From positions 239,855-303,854 of the forward strand of contig NZ_AXVK01000015.1 in the NCBI RefSeq assembly GCF_000482485.1: a stretch of 64,000 bases of DNA. Reading direction: 5' to 3'. The position numbers and the translations under genes were made by a program. Shown one piece after another: positions 8,675 to 16,936 of the stretch (positions within the stretch are counted from its first letter, which is position 1; every line of letters starts with the position of its first letter). Source of the stretch: Paucisalibacillus globulus DSM 18846. GTDB lineage: Bacteria > Bacillota > Bacilli > Bacillales > Amphibacillaceae. Under the pieces are notes generated by a model that was not told the DNA's origin, ran no database searches, and worked only from the letters and a program-made list of their open reading frames with translations.

Positions 8675-9363
8675 ATTGGATCCTCCATTTTATAACCTAG
8701 TCCACGAACTGTCTTAATATAAATTGGTTTTTTCGTATTTGGTTCAATTTTCTCACGTAGATGACTTACATGCACATCCACTATTCTAGTATCACCAACA
8801 AAGTCATAATCCCAAACTGCACTTAATAATTGATCTCTTGAGAGAACTTTATCTTTATGTGTAGCTAGATAATGTAACAATTCAAATTCCTTACGAGTAA
8901 ATGTGAGTACTTCATCATTTTTTTCTGCTTCATATCGCTCTGGAAAAATGGTAATTTCCCCAACTTTGAGTTTTTTAGTTTTATTAGATTCAGTAGTATT
9001 TGTTCTTCTTAGAATTGCCTTAATCCTTGCTATTACTTCTTTTGGGCTAAAAGGCTTTGTTAAATAGTCATCTGCCCCTATTTCTAGTCCTAGTACTTTA
9101 TCAAACTCTTCATCTCTCGCAGTCAGCATCAAAACTGGTGTATCTATTTGATTTCTTCTTAGATGCTTACATACTTCTATTCCATCCATTTCAGGGAGCA
9201 TTAAGTCAAGAATAATAAAATCATAGCTATTACTATCCGCTTTTCGGATAGCCTCTAAACCGTCAAAAGCAACATCAGTTATAAAATTTGCCTTTTCTAA
9301 GTTGTATTTTAATAATGTTACAATAGACTGTTCATCATCTACAATAAGTACTTTTTCATTCAT
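8671..9363 (-). CDS. phoP: Phosphate response regulator PhoP
   Basis: OmpR/PhoB-type response regulator of 230 residues. The receiver domain carries the acidic pair in VDDEQS, phosphoacceptor Asp53 in ILDLMLPEMDG, and the conserved Lys in YLTKPFSPKE. The C-terminal winged helix includes TRKEFELLHYL and RIVDVHVSHLREKIE. Its stop overlaps the phoR start (ATGA type), giving a two-gene operon. In B. subtilis mdh lies directly upstream of phoP; here an ABC-F gene separates them. An inverted TTTACA motif upstream may be involved in autoregulation. Confidence 0.95.
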   Translation of the reverse strand: MNEKVLIVDDEQSIVTLLKYNLEKANFITDVAFDGLEAIRKADSNSYDFIILDLMLPEMDGIEVCKHLRRNQIDTPVLMLTARDEEFDKVLGLEIGADDYLTKPFSPKEVIARIKAILRRTNTTESNKTKKLKVGEITIFPERYEAEKNDEVLTFTRKEFELLHYLATHKDKVLSRDQLLSAVWDYDFVGDTRIVDVHVSHLREKIEPNTKKPIYIKTVRGLGYKMEDPM

Positions 9364-9452
9364 GCTATCATTTCCCCATTTCTAATATGCTACGTAATAA
9401 CTCTACTTTAATCTTACAATGAAATCGAAATAAATAAAATGGTAGAAAGCTA

Positions 9453-9472
9453 TTGTAAACAAATCTTTACAA
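9453..9472. promoter_or_regulatory. Inverted TTTACA motif upstream of phoP
   Basis: TTGTAAA (9453-9459) and TTTACAA (9466-9472) form a perfect inverted repeat with a 6-base spacer, about 90 bp upstream of the phoP ATG. TTTACA fits the relaxed PhoP-box hexamer TT(A/T/C)ACA, but PhoP boxes are normally direct repeats, so this could be another regulator's operator. Confidence 0.35.
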
Positions 9473-9490
9473 TGAATTGGGTTACCTTTA

Positions 9491-9538
9491 TTTAGTCCCG
9501 AATCTAATATTCCATCCTAAGTTAAATTCGGGACTAAA
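9491..9538 (-). terminator. Hairpin after the ABC-F gene, possible terminator
   Basis: Perfect 13-bp arms TTTAGTCCCGAAT (9491-9503) and ATTCGGGACTAAA (9526-9538) enclose a 22-base loop. It is downstream of the ABC-F stop, but the minus-strand continuation (AAATAAAGG) has no real T run, so termination efficiency is doubtful. Confidence 0.5.
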
Positions 9539-9580
9539 AAGTTACAGAAATTCATTCAAGTTTCACAATATCCTTTATCA

Positions 9581-11041
9581 TCAAACTTGCTTTATTGTCC
9601 TAGTAATCGGGTCAATTTCAAATTGAATATCAGATACATTTTCTATAAAAGCCCTATCATGTGACACAAATATTATAGTTCCATTATATCCTTCTATAAA
9701 TAATTCTAATGCTTCTAAAGCTTGAATATCTAGAAAATTAGTTGGTTCATCTAACAACAATATATTATTTTCTCCCAAAAATAACCGACAAAGCTGAAGG
9801 CGTACTGATTCACCTCCACTTAAATCCTTCACATTCTTTTGCTGGTCAGTCCCAAGAAACTGCATTTTAGTTAATACTATTCTAAGAAATCCTTCATTAT
9901 GCTGTGATCTATTTTTCAAAAATGATAAAACTGTTTCATCGGTTGAAAATCTATAGGCTGTTTGCTTGAAAAATCCTATTTTTACTTTAGGTGAAAGGAT
10001 TAAACTTTCCCCAGCTTCTGCAATATAGTGCAATAATGTACTTTTCCCAGCACCGTTTGGACCAGTTATTGCAATTTTTTTACCGAGTGGAAATTGAAAA
10101 TTAGCGTTTTCTAGAAGTACTTTTTTATGAGTAATTAACTTTAGACGATCTGCCATAATCGGAAATTTATTATAAAGTGTTAGTACCTTCGACTGGTGGA
10201 AAATAATGCTGTTTTCATATTTAACAGCTTCAATCTCCACCATTTTCTCAATACGACCTTCGATAGACTTCCCAGCCCGGTGTATTGCTTTCTGACTTGT
10301 CCCTTTTGACTTAGTCTTACCCAAGCGACTCGGCTTTTCTTTCGCCTTTTCCTTAGACCTTTTGTCAGATCGTAATATATTATCTGCCTTTTTTATCTTT
10401 TCAAGTGCTGCATTTTCCAGTCTATTCTTTTCCTTTATAAACAAGTCATAAGCCTGCATCTGTTGCTTGATTTCTTGTTGTTTGGTAGATGAATAATCAG
10501 AATAATTCCCCTTGAACACTTTTATTTTTCCATCATCCACTTCCCAAATTGTTGTAACTAACCTATCTAATAGACTCCTATCATGACTAACAAGAATTAA
10601 TGCTCCATAATAATATTCTAATTGTTCGATTAGAAAAGATGTACCTGCTTGATCTAGATGAGTAGTAGGTTCATCCAATAATAAGGCTTCATGGTAATAA
10701 GAGAAAACGTTGGCCAATTTTAATTTTGTTTGCTCGCCTCCACTTCCCACACCATCAACATCAGATATTCCTAATTTGGATAGAATTGCACCATTCGTAT
10801 CATTTTTTCCTGGTTTAGATACCTGCTCAAAATACTCGAATTCCACAAATTTATTTACTTTCCCAGTTGTTGGTTGAACAATTCCTGCAAGTAGTTTAAG
10901 GAGCGTACTTTTCCCTGCACCATTTTTTCCTACAATACCAATACGATCAAATTGATGAACTGCCAATCTATCAATTTCCAGAATCCTTTTATCTAAATAA
11001 TTCATGCTAACATTTTGTAATTCAAATATAATATTTTCCAT
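9581..11041 (-). CDS. ABC-F family ATPase, antibiotic ribosome-protection type (Vga/Msr/VmlR-like)
   Basis: ABC-F proteins of the resistance branch bind the ribosomal E site and dislodge macrolide, lincosamide, streptogramin or pleuromutilin drugs. The 486-residue protein has two ATPase domains and no membrane segment: first Walker A GKNGAGKST with GSGGEQ signature and LLLDEPTTHLD, then a long basic helical linker (about 200-290), second Walker A GPNGAGKST, LSGGESVRLQL and LLLDEPTNFLD. The ATG at 11041 has GGGAGG 8 bases upstream; an upstream in-frame start would add 40 residues unlike the family. The gene is inserted between mdh and phoP. Its leader carries an MRLR arrest peptide and an attenuator, arguing for drug-inducible expression. 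Exact drug spectrum cannot be read from sequence. Confidence 0.88.
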   Translation of the reverse strand: MENIIFELQNVSMNYLDKRILEIDRLAVHQFDRIGIVGKNGAGKSTLLKLLAGIVQPTTGKVNKFVEFEYFEQVSKPGKNDTNGAILSKLGISDVDGVGSGGEQTKLKLANVFSYYHEALLLDEPTTHLDQAGTSFLIEQLEYYYGALILVSHDRSLLDRLVTTIWEVDDGKIKVFKGNYSDYSSTKQQEIKQQMQAYDLFIKEKNRLENAALEKIKKADNILRSDKRSKEKAKEKPSRLGKTKSKGTSQKAIHRAGKSIEGRIEKMVEIEAVKYENSIIFHQSKVLTLYNKFPIMADRLKLITHKKVLLENANFQFPLGKKIAITGPNGAGKSTLLHYIAEAGESLILSPKVKIGFFKQTAYRFSTDETVLSFLKNRSQHNEGFLRIVLTKMQFLGTDQQKNVKDLSGGESVRLQLCRLFLGENNILLLDEPTNFLDIQALEALELFIEGYNGTIIFVSHDRAFIENVSDIQFEIDPITRTIKQV

Positions 11042-11066
11042 AAATGCTACCTCCCGAAATTTATTC

Positions 11067-11119
11067 GTATCGATAGCTAGGATCGATACAAGCTGTTTAG
11101 AAAACAAAGCTCGTATCAA
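11067..11119 (-). promoter_or_regulatory. Mutually exclusive hairpins before the ABC-F start
   Basis: On the minus strand TTGATACGAGCT (11119-11108) can pair with AGCTTGTATCGA (11094-11083) with two G-U pairs. Alternatively GTATCGAT (11089-11082) pairs perfectly with ATCGATAC (11074-11067). The two stems share bases 11089-11083 and cannot coexist. The ribosome binding site GGGAGG is at 11055-11050. The stop codon of the preceding tiny ORF lies inside the first arm. Confidence 0.5.
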
Positions 11120-11136
11120 TAGAATAATAACGTCAT
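11116..11136 (-). CDS. Second putative leader mini-ORF of the ABC-F gene (MTLLFY)
   Basis: ATG followed by five codons and TGA, encoding MTLLFY. A GGGAG sequence lies about 9 bases upstream. Its stop codon falls in the 5' arm of the first of two alternative hairpins ahead of the ABC-F start. Translation here could change which hairpin forms. Whether it is translated is unknown; a six-codon ORF with a fair ribosome binding site can arise by chance. Confidence 0.4.
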   Translation of the reverse strand: MTLLFY

Positions 11137-11218
11137 AAAATTCACTCCCACTATTTTTCAATTAAAAGAAGCCACTGTCTGTGAGAAGAACGAGAAGCAA
11201 ACCTACGTATTTGGAAAC

Positions 11219-11253
11219 AAAAAAAGAAAGACGCCAATAATCACGTCTTTCTT
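11219..11253 (-). terminator. Attenuator terminator in the ABC-F leader
   Basis: Perfect 10-bp arms AAGAAAGACG (11253-11244) and CGTCTTTCTT (11233-11224) with a 10-base loop, followed on the minus strand by T5 running out of the stem. It lies about 90 bases after the MRLR leader ORF and 180 bases before the ABC-F ATG, inside the presumed transcript, so it acts as an attenuator rather than an end-of-gene signal. Confidence 0.85.
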
Positions 11254-11344
11254 CACCATTACTTCCGATATAGATGGACTTATTAAAAGTGGACAGACTA
11301 TTCCCGTTACCCTGTCTACAGACAGAGACTTTGACCGTATAAAA

Positions 11345-11377
11345 TTACGAATTCAAAGTGGAAATACGTAGTCTCAC
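11345..11377 (-). CDS. Leader peptide MRLRISTLNS, macrolide-arrest type
   Basis: A 10-codon ORF starting GTG with a perfect AGGAGG (11393-11388) 10 bases upstream; it encodes MRLRISTLNS and stops with TAA. The first four residues are the minimal peptide known to stall macrolide-bound ribosomes (R/K-x-R/K motif), and the whole resembles the C-terminal part of the ErmD leader peptide (MRLRFPTLNQ). A promoter lies just upstream and an intrinsic terminator downstream. The inferred job is to stall on a drug-bound ribosome and prevent formation of the terminator. An in-frame ATG seven codons earlier overlaps the ribosome binding site and has none of its own. Confidence 0.8.
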   Translation of the reverse strand: MRLRISTLNS

Positions 11378-11411
11378 GATTAACAGTCCTCCTAACATTT
11401 TAATTACATAC

Positions 11412-11441
11412 ATCGTAACTTATGCTTTCCATAAAAGTCAA
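11412..11441 (-). promoter_or_regulatory. Promoter of the ABC-F leader transcript
   Basis: On the minus strand a -35 TTGACT (11441-11436) and a -10 TACGAT (11417-11412) are 18 bases apart. Transcription would start near 11405, about 10 bases before the leader ribosome binding site, leaving a 5' untranslated region of roughly 360 bases before the ABC-F start. Confidence 0.65.
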
Positions 11442-11504
11442 GGTTTACTTGAATTTGGTGTTAGAACCTCCTTTCCTCTTACCACTTAAACAAATAGCCA
11501 CCAA

Positions 11505-11544
11505 CAAAAAGAGCTTCATTCTACAACAAAGTAGAATGAAGCTC
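11505..11544 (-). terminator. Rho-independent terminator after mdh
   Basis: Perfect 14-bp arms GAGCTTCATTCTAC (11511-11524) and GTAGAATGAAGCTC (11531-11544), followed on the minus strand by TTTTTG. It ends the citZ-icd-mdh operon. Confidence 0.9.
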
Positions 11545-11548
11545 CAAG

Positions 11549-12487
11549 TTATTGCAATATATCCAACACATTCTTAACAGACTCAGCAGATTTATCAAGT
11601 GCTGCCTTTTCATCATCTGTTAATTCTAATTCAATAATCTTTTCAATACCATTACCACCCAAAATTGTTGGTACACCAAGGTAGATATTGTTATACCCAT
11701 ATTCACCTTCAAGATAGGCAATGGAAGGTAATACTCTACGTTGATCCTTGATAATTGCTTCAGCCATTACAACAAGTGATGCTGCAGGTGCATAATAGGC
11801 ACTTCCGTTACCTAATAAGTTAACAATTTCTCCTCCACCTGTACGTGTTCTTGCCACAATTTCTTCAAGGCGGTCCTTAGTAAGTAAATTATCTAAAGGA
11901 ATACCACCTGCATAAGAGTAGCGAATTAATGGGACCATATCATCACCATGGCCACCTAAAACGAATCCAGTAATGTCTTTTACGGATATATTTAACTCCT
12001 GTGCAATAAAGGTTCGGAAACGAGCAGTATCTAAAACTCCTGATTGACCGATTACACGTTCTTTCGGGAATCCAGATTCATTAAAGACTGTATAAGTCAT
12101 CGCATCAACAGGATTTGTTAATACAACAATTATTGTTTCTGGAGAGTACTTTACAACTTCTTGTGTGACAGACTTCATGATTTTAGCATTTGTAGTTACC
12201 AAATCATCCCGACTCATGCCAGGCTTTCTTGCAATACCTGCAGTGATAATTACTAAATCAGAATCTCTTGTTTCTTCGTAGTTAGCTGTCCCAATAATAT
12301 TAGCATCAAATCCCTGAACTGGACTCGCCTCTAACATATCAAGTGCTTTTCCTTTAGTTGGATTTTCCATGGAAGGAATGTCTACTAAAATAACATCCCC
12401 AAGCTCTTTTTGAGCTAACATTAATGCTGTAGTTGCTCCCGTGAAACCTGACCCTATTACGGAAATCTTTTTTCGCTTGTTTCTCAA
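11549..12487 (-). CDS. mdh: Malate dehydrogenase
   Basis: Mdh interconverts malate and oxaloacetate with NAD in the TCA cycle. The 312-residue protein has the Rossmann glycine motif [10 protein letters not shown], the substrate-binding MSRDDL arginine, and the catalytic histidine in GGHGDDMVP. The start is a TTG at 12487 with AAAGGAGA about 8 bases upstream; the residues MRNKRKK precede the core as in Bacillus enzymes. It follows icd by 21 bp in the conserved citZ-icd-mdh operon and is followed by a strong terminator. Confidence 0.96.
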   Translation of the reverse strand: MRNKRKKISVIGSGFTGATTALMLAQKELGDVILVDIPSMENPTKGKALDMLEASPVQGFDANIIGTANYEETRDSDLVIITAGIARKPGMSRDDLVTTNAKIMKSVTQEVVKYSPETIIVVLTNPVDAMTYTVFNESGFPKERVIGQSGVLDTARFRTFIAQELNISVKDITGFVLGGHGDDMVPLIRYSYAGGIPLDNLLTKDRLEEIVARTRTGGGEIVNLLGNGSAYYAPAASLVVMAEAIIKDQRRVLPSIAYLEGEYGYNNIYLGVPTILGGNGIEKIIELELTDDEKAALDKSAESVKNVLDILQ

Positions 12488-12508
12488 AAGGCATTCTCCT
12501 TTAGAAAA

Positions 12509-13780
12509 TTAGTCCATATTCTTAATTAATTCATCAGCAAACTCAGAACATTTAACTTCAGTTGCACCATCCATTAAACGTGCAAAGTCATATGTTACAA
12601 CCTTAGATGCAATCGTCTTATCCATTGCTTTTGTAATTAAGTCACCAGCTTCTCTCCATCCAAGGTGTTCAAGCATTAATACACCAGAAAGAATAACAGA
12701 TGATGGGTTAACTTTATCTAAGCCAGCATATTTAGGAGCTGTGCCGTGCGTAGCTTCGAAAATAGCATGGCCAGTATTATAGTTAATATTTGCTCCTGGA
12801 GCAATACCGATACCACCTACTTGTGCTGCAAGTGCGTCAGAAATATAATCTCCATTTAAGTTCATTGTAGCAACGACATCAAACTCATTTGGACGAGTAA
12901 GAATTTGTTGTAAGAAGATATCAGCAATCGCATCTTTTACAAGGATTTTACCTGCTGCTACCGCTTCATCTTGTGCTTTATTAGCTGCATCCTTACCGTC
13001 TTTTTCTGCGATGCGGTCATACTGTGCCCAAGTAAATACTTTGTCACCAAATTCTTCCTCAGCAACTTCATATCCCCAACCTTTGAAAGCACCTTCTGTA
13101 AATTTCATAATATTACCTTTATGAACTAATGTAACACTCTTACGTCCTTCGTTAATTGCATACTCAATTGCAGAACGAACTAAGCGTTTTGTTCCTTCTT
13201 CAGATACTGGTTTAATACCAATACCAGAAGTTTCAGGAAAGCGAATTTTATGTACTCCCATTTCATTTTTAAGGAATTCGATAACTTTTTTCACTTCATC
13301 AGAGCCTTTTTGCCACTCTATACCAGCATAGATATCTTCTGTATTTTCACGGAAAATAACCATATCCACATCTTCAGGGCGTTTTACTGGAGAAGGAACA
13401 CCTTCAAAGTAACGAACTGGACGTAGACAAGTAAATAAATCTAGCTCTTGACGTAATGCAACATTTAATGAACGAATTCCACCACCAATTGGCGTTGTAA
13501 GAGGTCCTTTTATAGCAATTTTATAATCATCAATCTTATCTAATGTATCCTGTGGTAACCATTCACCAGTTTTATCGAATGCTTTTTGACCAGCATAAAC
13601 TTCTAACCATTCAATTTTCTTTGTTCCGTTATATGCTTTTTCAACTGCTGCTTCAAGTACTTTACTTGCAGCTGCCCAAATATCTGGACCTGTTCCATCC
13701 CCTTCGATAAATGGAATAACCGGGTTATTTGGAACATTCATTTTACCATTTTCTACAATAATTTTTTCACCTTGTGACAT
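12509..13780 (-). CDS. icd: Isocitrate dehydrogenase (NADP)
   Basis: Icd converts isocitrate to 2-oxoglutarate. The 423-residue length equals the Bacillus enzyme. Visible motifs are [10 protein letters not shown] near the N-terminus, [20 protein letters not shown] with the substrate-binding serine and arginines, [14 protein letters not shown], and [11 protein letters not shown] for coenzyme binding. AGGAGG precedes the ATG. It is the middle gene of citZ-icd-mdh. A short GC-rich hairpin lies between citZ and icd. Confidence 0.97.
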   Translation of the reverse strand: MSQGEKIIVENGKMNVPNNPVIPFIEGDGTGPDIWAAASKVLEAAVEKAYNGTKKIEWLEVYAGQKAFDKTGEWLPQDTLDKIDDYKIAIKGPLTTPIGGGIRSLNVALRQELDLFTCLRPVRYFEGVPSPVKRPEDVDMVIFRENTEDIYAGIEWQKGSDEVKKVIEFLKNEMGVHKIRFPETSGIGIKPVSEEGTKRLVRSAIEYAINEGRKSVTLVHKGNIMKFTEGAFKGWGYEVAEEEFGDKVFTWAQYDRIAEKDGKDAANKAQDEAVAAGKILVKDAIADIFLQQILTRPNEFDVVATMNLNGDYISDALAAQVGGIGIAPGANINYNTGHAIFEATHGTAPKYAGLDKVNPSSVILSGVLMLEHLGWREAGDLITKAMDKTIASKVVTYDFARLMDGATEVKCSEFADELIKNMD

Positions 13781-13818
13781 TAATAATTCCTCCTGTACTA
13801 GTAAGCTTATCGTAATAA

Positions 13819-13837
13819 TAGCCGGAAGAACCGGCTA
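13819..13837. other. Short GC-rich hairpin between icd and citZ
   Basis: TAGCCGG (13819-13825) and CCGGCTA (13831-13837) form a 7-bp stem with a 5-base loop in an otherwise AT-rich spacer. On the minus strand citZ is downstream partner: the hairpin lies between the citZ stop and the icd start, so it could trim or stabilise the operon mRNA. The following sequence TATTATTACG is a poor T run. Confidence 0.45.
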
Positions 13838-13857
13838 CTAAAACTAACAAAATTTTA

Positions 13858-14973
13858 TTAGCGTTTTTCTAATGGTACATATTCTTGTGTATTTGGACCC
13901 ACATACTCTGCACGAGGGCGGATTAATCGGTTGTTAGTATATTGCTCTAGAATATGAGCAATCCAACCGGATACACGACTCATTGCAAAGATTGGTGTAA
14001 ATAAATCATGACCAATTCCGATACTATGATATACAGATGCGGAATAGAAATCTACGTTTGCTGGTAGACCTTTCTCTGCTTTAATGTAATCCTCTATTTC
14101 AACTGACATATTATACCATTTTGTTTGGCCAGTTAGTTCTGTTAATTCTTTAGACATTTTCTGAAGATGTTTTGCTCTTGGATCACCACTTCTGTATACA
14201 CGGTGCCCCATACCCATAATTTTCTCTTTGTTTGCTAGTTTTTCTTTAATATACGGGATAGCATTTTCTTCTGTACCAATTTCAGTCAGCATCTTCATAA
14301 CGCGCTCATTAGCACCACCATGAAGAGGCCCTTTTAGTGCTCCAATTGCTGCAGTAACACCAGAATACATATCTGATAATGTTGCAACACACACTCTAGC
14401 AGTAAAAGTAGATGCATTTAATTCATGATCAGCATGTAATACCAAGGCTTTATCAATTGCTTCTACTTCAATCGGACTAGGTTTTTCACCTTTTAACATA
14501 TATAAAAAGTTTTCTGCATAACTAACATCTTTTAGTGGTTTAACTGGATCCTTACCTTGTCTAATACGAGAAAATGCTGCAACGATAGTAGCAATTTTAG
14601 CTTGTAAGCGAACTGCCTTTCGTCTATTAGCTTCTTCTTCCATAACATCTGATTCCTCATCATACAGCCCTAATAGAGAAATAGATGTTCTTAATGCTGA
14701 CATAGGATGAACACTAGTTAAGTCATATGAACGTAATTGTTCAATGACTGGTTCAGGAACTTCCATATTCTCAAGCAATTCTTGTTTAAAGGCTTTCAAT
14801 TCAGCTTTGTTTGGTAATTTAAGATTCCATAGTAAGTAAACAACTTCTTCAAAACTTGAATTTTCTGCAAGATCATCAATTCTATATCCTACATAAGTTA
14901 GTTGGTCATCAATGATAGAACTAACTGATGATTGTGTTGCAACTACCCCTTCAAGACCTTTCGTTGCTGTCAT
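13858..14973 (-). CDS. citZ: Citrate synthase
   Basis: CitZ condenses acetyl-CoA and oxaloacetate. The 371-residue protein shows the three catalytic regions: HGGANERVMKM (first His), GMGHRVYRSGDPRAK (second His) and VDFYSASVY (Asp). AAAGGAGAG precedes the ATG. It is the first gene of citZ-icd-mdh and diverges from ytvI. A near-perfect cre sequence at 15114-15127 in the 280-bp upstream region suggests CcpA repression, as known for B. subtilis citZ. Confidence 0.97.
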   Translation of the reverse strand: MTATKGLEGVVATQSSVSSIIDDQLTYVGYRIDDLAENSSFEEVVYLLWNLKLPNKAELKAFKQELLENMEVPEPVIEQLRSYDLTSVHPMSALRTSISLLGLYDEESDVMEEEANRRKAVRLQAKIATIVAAFSRIRQGKDPVKPLKDVSYAENFLYMLKGEKPSPIEVEAIDKALVLHADHELNASTFTARVCVATLSDMYSGVTAAIGALKGPLHGGANERVMKMLTEIGTEENAIPYIKEKLANKEKIMGMGHRVYRSGDPRAKHLQKMSKELTELTGQTKWYNMSVEIEDYIKAEKGLPANVDFYSASVYHSIGIGHDLFTPIFAMSRVSGWIAHILEQYTNNRLIRPRAEYVGPNTQEYVPLEKR

Positions 14974-15113
14974 GATAAAACCCTCTCCTTTTTCTATATT
15001 GTTCTAACATTAAGCATTGAATAATGTTAAATAATTTCGACAATTCCCTAGTGATTTAATCGGATATTGTCAACCCCAAACTAATTATAATGTATTTTTA
15101 GTTTAAAGTGAAA

Positions 15114-15127
15114 TGAAACCGTTTAAA
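15114..15127. promoter_or_regulatory. Candidate CcpA site (cre) upstream of citZ
   Basis: TGAAACCGTTTAAA matches the cre consensus TGWNANCGNTNWCA at 13 of 14 positions. It lies about 140 bp upstream of the citZ ATG in the citZ-ytvI divergent region. CcpA control of citZ is established in B. subtilis; the site here is a motif match only. The rest of the 14974-15352 gap is AT-rich with no other feature recognised. Confidence 0.45.
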
Positions 15128-15352
15128 TAGTTTATGTTTTAATTTTTCTGGCAAGTTATTGTCTATTAATATTTCATTTCATATAAACATATAGTTTTAT
15201 AGATATAGATCATTTTTAATGAACTTTTATGTAAACTCGTTCTGTGAGCCTCCATGAATTTCGACTATTCAGAGGATAAATTAAAAGTTTTAAACGTAAT
15301 GATTACTTTTTACAATAACTCAAGGAAATACTTTATAAATGGGGTTGTTATT

Positions 15353-16459
15353 TTGTACAAGCAATATATTGATACGGTTGCCAGGGGATTTTTATTAATT
15401 CTTATTCTAACTTTAGTATTCTTTATCGTTAAGTTTACTATTGGTTATATTTATCCTTTTATTATTGCTTTTATTATTGCAGCGATGTTAAATCCTTCTG
15501 TTTCTTATTTCGAGCGGAAATGGAAGTTTCCCCGTATTGTGGCAACTATTTCTGTAATATCATTACTACTTCTGTTGTTTTTCATCATCATGGTTTTCTT
15601 ATTTAATGAAATCATTCAAGGTTTGTTATCACTTCTAGAAAAACTACCAGACTACTTTCAATCTTTTGTAAAAATGGTGGAGTATCTAGCGAATGAACAA
15701 ATCATCCCACTCTATCAAAATATTATTGCATTATTTCAGTCCTTAGATCCTTCACAGCAAAATGCCATTCAAGAAAACCTGGAAAACTATCTTGAAAAAC
15801 TAACCGAGACTGGTACAAATATGATTCATACAGCAATTGGTCAATTACCTGAAATAGTTGTTTTCTTTCCAAACTCCATCACGATTTTTATCTTTATTTT
15901 ACTTGCTACCTTCATGATGACAAATGATTGGCAACTACTAAATGGGAAATTACATCAAATACTACCTAAAAATCTACTATCCTTTGTAAGTGATCTTCAT
16001 AAAGGAATAAAGAAAGCATTCTCAGGATATTTACGAGCACAATTCATTTTAATATTAATTTCTGCATCGATGATTTATATAGGACTGGTTATTTTAAAAG
16101 TAGACCATGCCTTAACCATCGCCGCTATAGCTGCCCTCGTAGACTTACTACCAGTTGTTGGTACAGGGATCATTTTTGTTCCATGGATTCTATATTCATT
16201 TGTTACTGGGGGTTTTTCTTTAACCATTGGATTAAGCATTCTTTATATGATCGTTATCATTGTTCGGCAGATGATAGAACCAAAGATATTATCTGCAAGC
16301 ATCGGAGTAAATCCTTTAGTTAGTTTAATTATATTGTTCGTTACTATTCAAGTATGGGGGATTGCTGGTGTTATTCTTGCACCACTTATTCTGATATTCT
16401 TCTATGTATTATTTCAATCTGGTATTTTCATAAAGATGTTCAAATTTATTAAAGGTTAA
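15353..16459 (+). CDS. ytvI: AI-2E family transporter-like membrane protein YtvI
   Basis: A polytopic membrane protein of the AI-2E transporter/YtvI family; its substrate in Bacillus is not established. About eight hydrophobic segments are visible, including paired N-terminal helices followed by NPSVSYFERKWKFPR, and the conserved C-terminal half with LVDLLPVVGTG, IVRQMIEPKILS and GVNPLVSLI. The reading frame is open from an ATG at 15254 that lacks a ribosome binding site. The TTG at 15353 has GGGG 8 bases upstream and gives 368 residues, nearer the usual length, but the start is uncertain. Same place beside pyk as in B. subtilis. Confidence 0.85.
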   Translation: MYKQYIDTVARGFLLILILTLVFFIVKFTIGYIYPFIIAFIIAAMLNPSVSYFERKWKFPRIVATISVISLLLLLFFIIMVFLFNEIIQGLLSLLEKLPDYFQSFVKMVEYLANEQIIPLYQNIIALFQSLDPSQQNAIQENLENYLEKLTETGTNMIHTAIGQLPEIVVFFPNSITIFIFILLATFMMTNDWQLLNGKLHQILPKNLLSFVSDLHKGIKKAFSGYLRAQFILILISASMIYIGLVILKVDHALTIAAIAALVDLLPVVGTGIIFVPWILYSFVTGGFSLTIGLSILYMIVIIVRQMIEPKILSASIGVNPLVSLIILFVTIQVWGIAGVILAPLILIFFYVLFQSGIFIKMFKFIKG

Positions 16460-16465
16460 TCGTAT

Positions 16466-16852
16466 TTATCTTCGGTGAATAATGATTCTATTTTTATCTA
16501 TCATTTTTTTAATTAAAATACCAAGGAAAGGTTTCACAAAATTCCTTGTAAAAGGTAGGATAAGTATAAAACCTGTAAGATCTGTTATGAATCCTGGGCT
16601 AAATAATAAGACTCCACCAATAAATATACAAATTCCATCTATTATTTCTCTAGCAGGAACTTGACCATATTGAATAGCGCTTTGTGCACGTTTCCAGGTC
16701 TCTAATCCTTCTTTCTTAGCCAAATTGACTCCGATGAATCCGGTTAATAATATGATAATTACTATCCACCATGGACCAATAATTCCACCAGCCCAAATAA
16801 ATAAACCAATTTCAGCTGCAGATAAAGCAAGAAAAAATAATAACCATTTCAC
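16466..16852 (-). CDS. FxsA family membrane protein
   Basis: A 128-residue integral membrane protein of the FxsA family, named for a role in phage T7 exclusion when overproduced in E. coli; its normal function is unclear. It begins MKWLLFFLALSAAEIGLFIW, has a second helix WWIVIIILLTGFIGVNLAKKEGL, the conserved DGICIFIGGVLLFSPGFITD segment, and a basic C-terminus. It is convergent with ytvI (6 bp apart) and lies downstream of pyk, separated by a terminator. The same neighbourhood (ytvI, FxsA-like, pyk) occurs in B. subtilis. Confidence 0.88.
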   Translation of the reverse strand: MKWLLFFLALSAAEIGLFIWAGGIIGPWWIVIIILLTGFIGVNLAKKEGLETWKRAQSAIQYGQVPAREIIDGICIFIGGVLLFSPGFITDLTGFILILPFTRNFVKPFLGILIKKMIDKNRIIIHRR

Positions 16853-16873
16853 TGGATATCTCCCCTTTTAAGG

Positions 16874-16900
16874 AAAAAGAAGGGAGATTTCCCTTCTTTT
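16874..16900 (-). terminator. Rho-independent terminator after pyk
   Basis: AAAAGAAGGGA (about 16875-16885) and TCCCTTCTTTT (about 16890-16900) form a short strong stem; on the minus strand it ends in TTTTTCC. It lies between the pyk stop and the fxsA start. Confidence 0.75.
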
Positions 16901-16936
16901 ATAATTTAGAAATGTAGATTTATAAAAAGTAAAGTC

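Noticed and set aside
15254..15352. Longer N-terminus of YtvI from the ATG at 15254
   Set aside because: No ribosome binding site precedes that ATG and the extra 33 residues are not membrane-like; it remains possible but less likely.
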